A stretch of 64,000 nt of DNA, from positions 9,512,112 through 9,576,111 of the forward strand of contig NC_063050.1 of assembly GCF_018812025.1 (NCBI RefSeq), in the 5' to 3' direction. Source of the DNA: Megalobrama amblycephala. Lineage: Eukaryota > Chordata > Actinopteri > Cypriniformes > Xenocyprididae. Made by a program: the position numbers and the translations under genes. The notes beneath the pieces were generated by a model. It made no database searches. It had not been told where the DNA came from and saw only the letters and a program-made list of their open reading frames with translations. How positions within the stretch are numbered: the first letter of the stretch is position 1; the number at the start of each line of letters is the position of its first letter. Positions 56,165 through 64,000 of the stretch are shown piece by piece.

Positions 56165-56275
56165 GAACAGCAGCTCCATCACTAATACAGATGAAGTAAA
56201 TGTTTCCAGGAAGAGACGTGAGAATGAGAAGAATGTCAGTCAGACATGTCAGCACTCGCTCTCACTCTGATCTGT
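56165..56275 (-). other. Signal-peptide-like exon fragment, copy 2
   Basis: The minus strand reads VLTCLTDILLILTSLPGNIY, then FICISDGAAVQQFREE and a stop. Its nucleotide sequence (gagacgtgagaatgagaaga, gtcagtcagacatgtca) is close to the fragment at 54.06-54.25 kb. The aspartate within the hydrophobic stretch argues against a working signal peptide. Confidence 0.3.
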
Positions 56276-56361
56276 GTGTTATTCAGACAGATTCATTTTC
56301 TGTGCATGACTTTTGGACTTTCAAGGATTAGTTCACTTTCAAATGAAAATGACCCCAAGCT

Positions 56362-56980
56362 TTACAAACCCTCAAGCCATCCTAGCACTAACAACTGGGT
56401 TGTATCTTCTTTTGTTTGAGTGTCTTGGGTCACTCGATACAACCTATCTTTTATGATCGCGAAATATGGATAAACAAGCGGACGTCCAGGCTGGAGAGGC
56501 TGACCATCAATTACGCAGACCCTTTCAAATGCATGTTTTAGCGTCTCATCGTGAGACTGCTCCAGGGGGAAATCATCGCGTTCCGGAAGAATTAGTCTTC
56601 CGGCTTCACTCAGCTCCCCTGCAGCAGAGCTCTCCGGTCTCTGATCAGTCTCTCCTACCTGCACACGCGCCTGTTTCCCCCCGCATTCCTTTCCCCCAAG
56701 AGGCATCCGAGCATAAACATCCCAATAATTGTTTGAACGCAGGCCAATCCGTTCCCAAAATTACCGGATGCCGGAGGTGCGGGTTAACTGCCACCTCAAC
56801 ACTATGCTTTTGTCCCCTAAATTTAATGATGACGGGCATTACAGGATATCTCACCACATCCCCGTGCACACACCGAACCCCAACCATGCGGCCTGTATCC
56901 AATGCCCCAGATGAAATCAGGCTTTGATGAACAGAGGTTTGGTTGCAGCCCGAGTCCACCAAAGCCTGATAGGTACCCCC
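56362..56980 (-). pseudogene. Protease and start of integrase (Gmr1-like element)
   Basis: After a frameshift near 56980 the minus strand shows an aspartic protease: ALVDSGCNQTSVHQSLISSG near the start and HLRHPVILGTDWPAF at the end of the fold. After another shift near 56690 comes HDETLKHAFERVCVIDGQPL, then YFAIIKDRLYRVTQDTQTKE, which I recognise as the linker and N-terminal part of the integrase segment that precedes RT in Gmr1-type elements. The frame stops at 56362 and similarity ends there. The remaining integrase, RT and RNase H are absent. Confidence 0.65.
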
Positions 56981-58113
56981 CCTTGATACTCACAGGTATT
57001 TGGTACCCGCCAGCTTGACCAGGGGCGGCCTGTGGATTGTCGGGGACCCGGATCATTGTCCCGACCTCCATAACCGGACATTTATCCACAAAATGATCCG
57101 GATCCCCACACCGCCAACAGGCCGGCCCAGACCTGCCCGCCGCTCCAGTGGCAGAGAGTGGGCTGAATGGTTGGCGCGGAGAAAGGGGAGAAGCAGGAGT
57201 GGGGTCCGTCCCGGCAGCAGGGAGTCCCGCCCCCCTGGACGGGGCTCTGGGTCCGTAGGAAGGTGCCTGTCCCGTTCCGCCCTGCCCTCGGGGCGGAACA
57301 CGAGGTGGGCCGGGCGGACGAGACCTAGGAAGAGGGACAGGTCTAGAGAGAGAGGGGGACAAAAGAGAGGGAGAGAGAGAGGCAGCTGGGAGGGGCTCGC
57401 CAACCCCTTGGCACGCCACCATGTGGTCCTCCGCCAATTGGATGGGTCCAGCGACGTGGGGCGGTGGCACTGGAACCCACTCGGCAGTCTTTTTCGGGAG
57501 CCGAGTGATGAACTGCTCCAGCACCACGCGATCGATGACCAGGTCCACGTCGCTTCCCTCAGCCAGCAACCATTTGCGGCATGAGTCCCGGAGCTGTTGG
57601 GCCATCATAAAGGGCCGGCTGGACTCACCCAGGTCGAGGGAGCGGAAGCGCTGTCGATGCTGCTCCGGGGTTCGACCAACCCGGATGATGGATGATGGCC
57701 CGCCGTAGGTCGTCATAGACCAGGAGGTTCTGGACTGGGAGCTGCTGTGCCGCCACCTGCGCTTCTCCTGAGAGGAGCGGGACCAGCCTCATAGACCACT
57801 GGTCCCGCGGCCATTTACACGCTTCAGCGGATCTTTCGAAGAGCTCGAGGAAAACTTCTGGGTCGTCTAGTGGGCCCATCTTGTTTAGGGGCAGGTGGAC
57901 AGGCACAGCTGGCTGCTCGATGGGCTCTCGGGGAACCTCCCGGTCAATCCAGCTCCGGAACGCCTCGCGGTCCTCCTGCTGAGTCTGTAGGATGGCTTGA
58001 AAACACCGCTCCTGATCGCTTCGTAGCTCCAGCAGGGCCTGTTGTTGTTCGCGGTGTAGGACCGCGAGGGACGCGATGATGTCCGCAAATGGGGTGGAGG
58101 ACGATGCTTGCAT
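56980..58113 (-). pseudogene. Gag with SCAN-like domain (Gmr1-like element)
   Basis: The frame opens at ATG 58113 (MQASSSTPFADIIASLAVLH), with a glutamine-rich coiled-coil-like N-terminus and then PVHLPLNKMGPLDDPEVFLE and FERSAEACKWPRDQWSMRLV. The frame shifts near 57690. The SCAN-like part follows: RTPEQHRQRFRSLDLGESSR, then AQQLRDSCRKWLLAEGSDVD and RVVLEQFITRLPKKTAEWV, which lines up with the RxxFRxF, LxxLCxxWL and LVLEQFLxxLP pattern of SCAN domains. A proline-rich linker and a knuckle CWRCGDPDHFVDKC end the gag. Capsid-like gag packages element RNA; SCAN domains in zinc-finger proteins mediate dimerisation. Confidence 0.75.
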
Positions 58114-58135
58114 GGCGACATGCTCCCGTCTTCCT

Positions 58136-58153
58136 TCCCGGGTTTCGGCACCA
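58136..58153 (-). promoter_or_regulatory. Primer-binding site matching tRNA-Phe
   Basis: One base after the LTR the minus strand reads TGGTGCCGAAACCCGGGA. This is the complement of the 3' end of vertebrate tRNA-Phe including CCA (TCCCGGGTTTCGGCACCA) at all 18 positions, as I recall that tRNA. Confidence 0.8.
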
Positions 58154-58154
58154 G

Positions 58155-58582
58155 TGTAGCACAGTTAAGTTCGTAGTTGGGGAAGGAAGAGGACAGAGTC
58201 GACGAACAACTGCTGCCTGAGACTTTATTGGCTTTCAAAAAGGTTCAACAGAAAGACTGTGCAGCGCACAACAACAAAAATAAACAATCCACAAAGGGCT
58301 TCACTCCAGGTTTGGTATACACCATCCACAAAGGGCTTCACTCCAGGTTCGGTATACACAATCCACAAGGGCTTCACTCCAGGTAACTCAACACAGCTCA
58401 GTCAGCAGTACCCCTCTCTCTCACACACTCCTGCTTCTCACGGCGTTTTATCCCGTCTCCGCGCCAATCACTGGAATGAGAAACAGGTGTTCGTGATTTG
58501 TATTCAACCCACTCACTTACCAAGCGTCTCCCGCTATTCTCTCCGGTTGCAGACCTCGCTGAACCACGCCCCCCTCGCCACA
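58155..58582 (-). repeat. 5' LTR of the Gmr1-like element
   Basis: On the minus strand it runs from TGTGGCGAGGGG to GCTACA (428 bp). It contains a tataaaac-like promoter motif (minus strand gggataaaacgccgtg, near 58450), aataaag near 58226 and three tandem copies of a roughly 36-bp unit (58285-58385). No second LTR is in the window. Confidence 0.75.
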
Positions 58583-58999
58583 TATACCAATGTTGAAAAC
58601 ATGTTTGGTACCTGTTGGTATAGATACTGTTGTGTGTTTAAAAATAAAGAACGTATTTTCTAACATGAATAATCATTGTTCAGTGGGTAATTATGCCAAA
58701 TGAAAGCTCCACACACACTGAATAATCAGGCTGTACAACAAGACGAGAAAATGTCAATGGCCTTCAGCACAGATTAATGAGAGATTCTCACCATCTGCTG
58801 GTCCAGCTGTTCTGACAAACATCTCTTCCATCGCTGTGCTTCTCTGTCCTTCCAGACGGCCTCGGACCAAAATCTGCACGGGTGTCTGGTGTCGCTCTGT
58901 TCTCAAACCATGGCTGTTCCAGTGTCGGGTAAAGGCTGATAAACGCCTGTGAACAGCTGAACCCATCCATACCACCGTCAAGGACAATTCTCCACCTGA

Positions 59000-60130
59000 A
59001 ACATGACAGAGAAAACCATCAATGAAGAGAGACATTAAAGACAAAACAAGTCAGTTACTGAAATGCCTTATTTTCAAGAATGCCACTTTATTGAATTCAT
59101 AAAAATGAAAACATCCTCATTTTCTCACTTTAATTTTTCTACTGAACAAAGCTCGTAAATGACCAGCTTGACACAGCACCGTATTCTCCCCTCCATCAAT
59201 CCTGCTGTTGAGAGGGGCTCGACCACACACTGACGAGAGAAGAAGATGTGAACATGCCTCACAGACAGAGAAGACACATTCATTCTGTGTGGAACAAGAC
59301 GCTCGTGATGACCACTGACCATCTGACCTGTGTGTTTAGACAAAGACAAAGTGAGTGGACCATCATGAGCTGATCAACTGGTTTGTGTCGCCCACAATCC
59401 TTTACATCAGCGCTGGCACACACTGGCATGAGAGAAAGAGAAAGTCTTTCACCTGAACAATGATGCTGATTGATCTGAGCAAAAACACCTTTTTATTCAC
59501 TTCATATGAATTTGAAATCACTTAAGTGACTAACCTAAATTAGTTTCACAAGTGTGTGAATCAGACACTTCTGGGGTTCAACAGGGTGATTTCTGAGCTT
59601 TTAAAATGGCCATAAATTATTATGATGAGGTAAAAGTGATTTGGATGATGGATCAGGACTCAAAGCCCAAAATGTACACTGTTAAAAAATGTCCCTTTTA
59701 ACTGTAAGCTACAAATATGTCATTATATTGAGAAATGGACTGCTAAGAAAAAGAGGTGGAATTATTTTTCTAGATATTTCTTTGATTTCATGAATTACCC
59801 CTTAGAAGTCTTGCTTTAAAACCATGTTTTAATACAATGTGCAAATATATCCTTTGAAACATGAAACATTTAACACAATGCAGTGTAACTTCAAAATGTG
59901 CTTTATTAAAACTTTGGGGGAAAAAAGCCACTTTAATCACAAAATATTCTCAAAATTAGTGGCTGATGCAGTTGGAATGACTGAAACTTAAGCTTCAGAA
60001 TAAAATGTTTAACTGAATAAACAAAACATTTATATAACATTAGACAAAACTAAATGAGTGACTCAGAGAATTACTGAATGAAGAAAGAATTCAAAATTTA
60101 GGTATTCAAGAATAAACACCTGAAACAATA
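59000..60130. other. Stretch without a supported exon
   Basis: It lies inside the decayed integrase-like gene, where the main catalytic core should be. I could find no core sequence, so it is intron or unrelated DNA. Confidence 0.4.
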
Positions 60131-60136
60131 AAATAA

Positions 60137-60346
60137 GGTAAGACTTTATTTTACAGTGTCATTGTTACAAATCTTACATGTAGTTACTGAAGTAATAACA
60201 ATAAATTATGCATAATTAAATGCAATTAACCCTAAACCAAACCCTCATCCTAACCCTACAGTAAGTTCATGTAGTTAATTATTATCACTCAGTACTTGAA
60301 CGTATAATTTTACTGTAATACTGACACCTTAAAATAAAGTCTAACC
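60137..60346. mobile_element. Small MITE (GGTAAGACTTTATTTTA ends)
   Basis: The left end ggtaagactttattttacag and the complement of the right end, ggttagactttattttaagg, match at most positions. The centre includes taaccctaaaccaaaccctc and tcctaaccctac. 210 bp, no coding sequence. Confidence 0.75.
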
Positions 60347-61550
60347 AAAGATAATGTTTGCAGTATTATCAGTTAGCGGTTTCCATCTAGGTGTCACAGG
60401 GAGCAGCAGCGCTGTACAGTCTTCTGTGTGGTGTTTGTGACGTGAACCATAGTGCCGCTGCCCTTGGGTTGATCCGAATCAAGCTGCTGCGTACTCTGTG
60501 TCTGGACACGAATCCACCTGCCCGTAACTGTGGGTCAGGGACAGCCTCCGATCCCACAATGTCCGTGATCATTGCGTCGAGAGCGTCATCGGTTATTCCT
60601 GAATACGTCAGAGAGCGACTCAAACTGAACCTCCTGGAACAAACACATGTAAACATGAGTGTTATTGCTTATCAGAGTAATGTTGAACGATTCACTCTTT
60701 TCATGCGTGACAGATCATAAAAAGCACTTTAAAACCAAACTTACTCCATGCGGCATTTGACGGTAGTCAGAGAAACCTGCAGAATCTCTGCTATTGAAGG
60801 AAGACTGAAACCACATGACTTCAGGAAATGAAGCTGCTCTGGAGTGATGCTGTAACGGGTGAAGCTCGATCACCAGCACAGGTAAGTGGAGCCTGATAAT
60901 TAAATCTTTAAAAAAAAAAAATCAAATCTCCATAAACATGCAATTAATTACAAGACTGTTCTTGTCCAGACACTCATTAAGAAAAATGTCCATATCATCC
61001 TTAATTTGTAAGCGAAACACTAAAGGCTCTTTGGCCAGTTGTGTGTCATCATCCGTTTCAGCCTGTGAAAGTTGAAGAAGGGCTTTTCCTGGTCTTCCTC
61101 TTTCAATATCAGAAAGCACGGCTCTTCCACTAAACCCTTGAAGACGTTTGGTTGTTGTGCAGCGCAGAGATCATGTGATCCACGGCTCCTTCATGAGAGA
61201 AGAGTACAAACAAATGGGATGAAATGTGTGAAGTGTATTTAACAATACTTTGTGTTGTAGTCAGGATGCAGCACAGCATGTATAATAAAGTTTTGACATT
61301 CTGTTTTTCTCATGTTTATATATTGAATACATAAATCATACCCTGTCACTAATGGAATTAATCAATCATGTTCAGTTTTAATTTTTAATTTATTTTTTTT
61401 AAAGGCAAGCAATTCACATGTCTTTTCACGCTGCACTTAACCCCGGGTTATCGTCGTCCTAAACACCACTTGTCAGTATTGTAAAATGTAACCAATGAAA
61501 TAAAATACAGCACCAACAACAAGTAAAATCACAAACCATGAATATGTAAA

Positions 61551-61970
61551 CACCCAGGTGAAAAAAATACTATAGTGTTTTTGAACCATACTCTAGTAAA
61601 TTTTTATATTGTAAATACTATATTATATACAAATATATATATAACACTTTGTTAATGAATGCTACAGAATACTGTAGTATTAACTATAATGGACTGATAA
61701 ACTGTTATAAATACTGTAGTATACTTTAGTTTTTACTACAGTAAACTGTATATTAAAGTGTATATTGTAGTATAATATACCCTAAAATTGTAGAAAACTT
61801 ACCCATTGTACAATATTGGGTAAAGTAATTTGTTTATATTACTATAATTGTTATATTATCACAGCAACTATAGAATTACCACAACAAATTAATTCACATA
61901 CTTGTAGTACAGTTCAAAAACAATATATAGTATTTACTATAAATTACTATAGTATTTTTTCACCTGGGTG
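61551..61970. mobile_element. MITE with CACCCAGGTGAAAAA ends
   Basis: cacccaggtgaaaaaaatac at the left pairs with agtattttttcacctgggtg at the right, and ACTATAGT-like words continue inward. 420 bp, AT-rich, noncoding. No target duplication is evident. Confidence 0.8.
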
Positions 61971-62329
61971 CAAGAAACGTGAGATGATTTGTAAAATATC
62001 AAAAGAAGCGATAAAGTGACTTTGAAGCCCATTTACAAAATATTTGAGTCATGTTAAGTGTTAACGATCGAATAAATACACAACACATAAATGTGATCGA
62101 TTAAAAACACAACACGAAGAAACTTTTTACCGTGTTCTCTTCTTCCGCCATGTTTGTTTGTCGCTAACTCCGCCCACATCCGACGTGAGACTGTTGCTCC
62201 GCCCACTTCCGCCCTCAGGCTGCTGGTCTGGCGCTGTCGTCCTCAGACTGTCATGACGTATGGATCTGCGGTTCTGCAGTTGGTTATTATTGGTAGGTTC
62301 TGATGATCCACTAGGAGAACGGAGAACTG

Positions 62330-63674
62330 TCCGTCTGTCCCAAAAACTTTTAAGCTGGCTGTTATTAAACCTCTTATTAAAAAAACACAACTTGATCCAA
62401 GAGAATTAGTCAATTACAGGCTGATTTCAAATCTCACTTTTCTGTCAAAAATACTAGAAAAGGCAGTTTCATCACAACTATGTTCCTTTTTAGAAAGAAA
62501 TAGTATCTGTGAGGATTTCCAGTCAGGATTTAGTCCGTACCATAGTACTGAGACTGCTCTCATTAGAGTTACTAATGATTTGCTCTTATCATCAGATGGT
62601 TGTATCTCTCTATTAGTGTTACTGGATCTTAGTGCTGCATTTGACACTATCGATCACAATATTCTTCTAAACAGACTCGAAAATTATGTTGGCATTAGTG
62701 GAATTGCATTGGCATGGTTCAAATCATACTTATCTGACCGTTATCAGTTTGTAGTAGTAAACGATGAGATGTCATATCAATCACAAGTTCAAATATGGAG
62801 TACCGCAAGGCTCAGTACTAGGACCGCTTGCTTTTCACTCTGTACATGCTACCCTTGGGAGATATCATTAGGAAGCATGGCATTAGTTTTCACCTGTTAC
62901 GCTGATGATACTCAGCTCTATATTTCTTCATGCCCTGACGAAACTTACCAATTCGCTAAATTAACAGAATGTATAGCTGATATAAAAAACTGGATGACCA
63001 GTAATTTCCTACTACTAAATTCAGAAAAAAACAGAGATTCTAATTTTTGGACTGAAAACTTCTTCACGCAATAATCTAGAATACTGGTCTAACACTTGAT
63101 GTCTTCGTCGTCAGCTAGGAACCTGGGTGTGCTCTTTGATACCAATCTTTCATTTGAAGGTCATGTTACTAGCATCTGTAAAACCGCATTCTTCCATCTG
63201 AAAAATATATCTAAACTACGGCATATGCTCTCAATGAAGAATGCAGAACAGTTAGTTCATGCTCGCTTGATAAATAAACTACAGCTCGTACAAAATGCAG
63301 CAGCTAGAGTTCTTACTAGAACTAGGAAGTATGACCATATTAGCCCAGTTCTGTCAACATTACATTGGCTCCCTATTAAACATCGTATAGATTTTAAAAT
63401 CTTGTTAATTACTTACAAAGCACTAAATGGTTTAGCTTCCCAGTACCTAAGTGAGCTCTTAATACATTATAGTCCTTCATGTTTATTGCGATCTCAGAAA
63501 TCAGGCCAGCTGATAATACCTAGAATATCAAAATCAACCGCAGGTGGTAGATCCTTCTCCTATTTGGCACCTAAACTCTGGAACAATCTTCCTAGTATTG
63601 TTCGGGATGCAGACACACTCTGTCAGTTTAAATCTAGACTAAAAACGCATCTCTTTAACCTGGCATACACATAA
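62330..63674 (+). pseudogene. L2-type RT, frameshifted
   Basis: The frame is open from FKLAVIKPLIKKTQLDPREL through [15 protein letters not shown] and [14 protein letters not shown]. Near 62790-62890 two compensating shifts destroy the [10 protein letters not shown] block, after which [12 protein letters not shown] resumes. Another shift occurs near 63050. The C-terminal part (63096-63674) ends [16 protein letters not shown]. Compared with the first copy it lacks one arginine codon near 62598 and a stretch of about 18 codons after NAEQLVHA. It is inactive. Confidence 0.8.
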
Positions 63675-64000
63675 CACATTATCAATTTATATTTTCAAAT
63701 CCGTTAAAGGATTATTAGGCTGCATAAATTAGGTCAGCCGGAACCGGGAACACTTCCTATAACACCAGATGTACTCGTTACATCAGAAGAAGAATGGCAT
63801 CTACGCTAATATTAGTCTTTCTGTTTATCCCGAGGTTTACCGTAGTAAACCGGATCTGGGCCGTATCCAGCTGAGACCAAGGACCGGAGCCATAACACGA
63901 CCACAACGCAGCCCTGAAGTATCAGCAGAGATCGAGTCAACTGGATCATCCATTGTGAAGACATCATCAACACGACAGCCAGTGCCACAGTTCCTCAACA
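62330..64000 (+). mobile_element. Second L2-clade LINE copy, runs off the window
   Basis: It begins inside RT at a point matching [12 protein letters not shown] of the first copy, continues through a frameshifted RT to 63674, then a 3' UTR homologous to that of the 5.9-kb copy (atccgttaaaggatt, gaatggcatctacgctaata). The 3' tail is not reached by 64000. Orientation is opposite to the first copy. Confidence 0.85.

Larger units (their letters stand above)
56362..58582 (-). mobile_element. 5' half of a Gmr1-like Ty3/gypsy retrotransposon
   Basis: Minus-strand order: LTR (58582-58155), primer site (58153-58136), gag with a SCAN-like domain and CCHC knuckle, protease, then the start of an integrase-type region. 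It ends near 56362 without RT or a second LTR. Integrase before RT, and a SCAN-like gag, are hallmarks of the Gmr1 group, which is known to be the source of the vertebrate SCAN domain. Several frameshifts separate the frames, so the copy is inactive. Its GC content is far above that of the flanks. Confidence 0.8.
58792..62151 (-). pseudogene. Remnants of a multi-exon transposon-derived integrase-like gene
   Basis: Minus-strand pieces in order: 62151-62131, MAEEENT up to a gtaaaa donor; about 61200-61095, AVDHMISALHNNQTSSRV, a stop, then ERGRPGK; 60849-60745, ITPEQLHFLKSCGFSLPSIA, then EILQVSLTTVKCRM, a helix-turn-helix-like segment; 60633-60387, RFSLSRSLTYSGITDDALDA, ending in a stop; and 58995-58792, WRIVLDGGMDGFS, then in another frame WNSHGLRTERHQTPVQILV. 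The junction between the third and fourth pieces splices perfectly in phase (GA|G). The order and wording match a family of fish proteins with an integrase-type (rve) core that I recall as transposon-derived; no catalytic triad survives here, because most of the core between WRIV and WNSHG is missing. Function in this copy is unlikely. Confidence 0.5.

Noticed and set aside
62127..62390. Minus-strand 87-codon frame near the start exon at 62.15 kb as a gene
   Set aside because: Low-complexity composition and overlap with the LINE boundary. Only the short MAEEENT exon with its donor is kept, as tentative.
1..64000. CRISPR arrays, operons or bacterial features
   Set aside because: The tandem repeats present are eukaryotic minisatellites and transposon ends, with no spacer-repeat structure, and the genes have introns.

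Overview
The window looks like a piece of teleost fish chromosome, most likely from a cyprinid relative of zebrafish, carp or goldfish. The reasons are a fish-type NLR (NLRC3-like) exon set with FISNA, NACHT, LRR and B30.2-type exons, L2 retrotransposons with the tail AAGCGCTATATAAATAAA followed by GACTT repeats, Rex1-like LINEs, hAT-like and foldback elements, and long AT-rich introns. There are no operons or prokaryotic features. Most of the window is transposon sequence in various states of decay.

Layout. 0-2.3 kb holds a 48-bp minisatellite of 15 units, inside or beside a weakly supported plus-strand transcription unit with a poly(A) signal. 3.4-4.8 kb is a decayed, probably transposon-derived gene. 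5.9-8.3 kb is a 5'-truncated minus-strand L2 LINE whose RT frame is still open. 10.05-12.24 kb is a non-autonomous element with inverted ends that carries two tRNA-like B-box modules and four 12-bp palindromes. 13.85-14.41 kb is an intact minus-strand PRY-SPRY (B30.2) exon, with a phase-compatible candidate upstream exon at 15.56-15.63 kb. 19.9-23.1 kb is a degenerate tandem array broken by a MITE and a solo LTR, followed by an exact local duplication. 23.587-28.435 kb is a complete, young Ty3/gypsy chromovirus of sushi type, with two LTRs, a TCAAC target duplication, gag-pol and a chromodomain; its pol is broken by two frameshifts and one internal deletion.

From 48.6 kb down to 28.6 kb on the minus strand lies one fish NLR locus: three short N-terminal exons, a large FISNA-NACHT exon with many frameshifts, and six LRR exons. 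The splice sites and phases are well preserved and the NACHT exon is not, so I read it as a pseudogene. Its introns have collected a hAT-like element, a foldback element, TIR elements, a solo LTR and a nearly intact Rex1-like LINE (44.8-48.0 kb). The B30.2 exon at 13.9 kb may have belonged to this locus, but its splice phase does not match the last LRR exon.

49-51 kb holds one inverted-repeat element with a second inserted into its right arm. 51.5-55.2 kb contains fragments of several LINEs. 56.4-58.6 kb is the 5' half of a Gmr1-like Ty3/gypsy element on the minus strand, with an LTR, a tRNA-Phe primer site and a SCAN-like gag. 58.8-62.2 kb holds spliced remnants of a transposon-derived integrase-like gene. 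62.3-64.0 kb is a second, more decayed L2 copy that runs off the end.

I found no clearly undescribed biological system. The observations most worth checking are the apparent self-priming signal of the 23.6-kb retrotransposon, with a 10-bp LTR indel that alters TATA spacing; the nested element with a 4-bp AAAT duplication; the CGTGGCCACG foldback element; the possible B30.2-only gene; and the splice-acceptor-bearing minisatellite.
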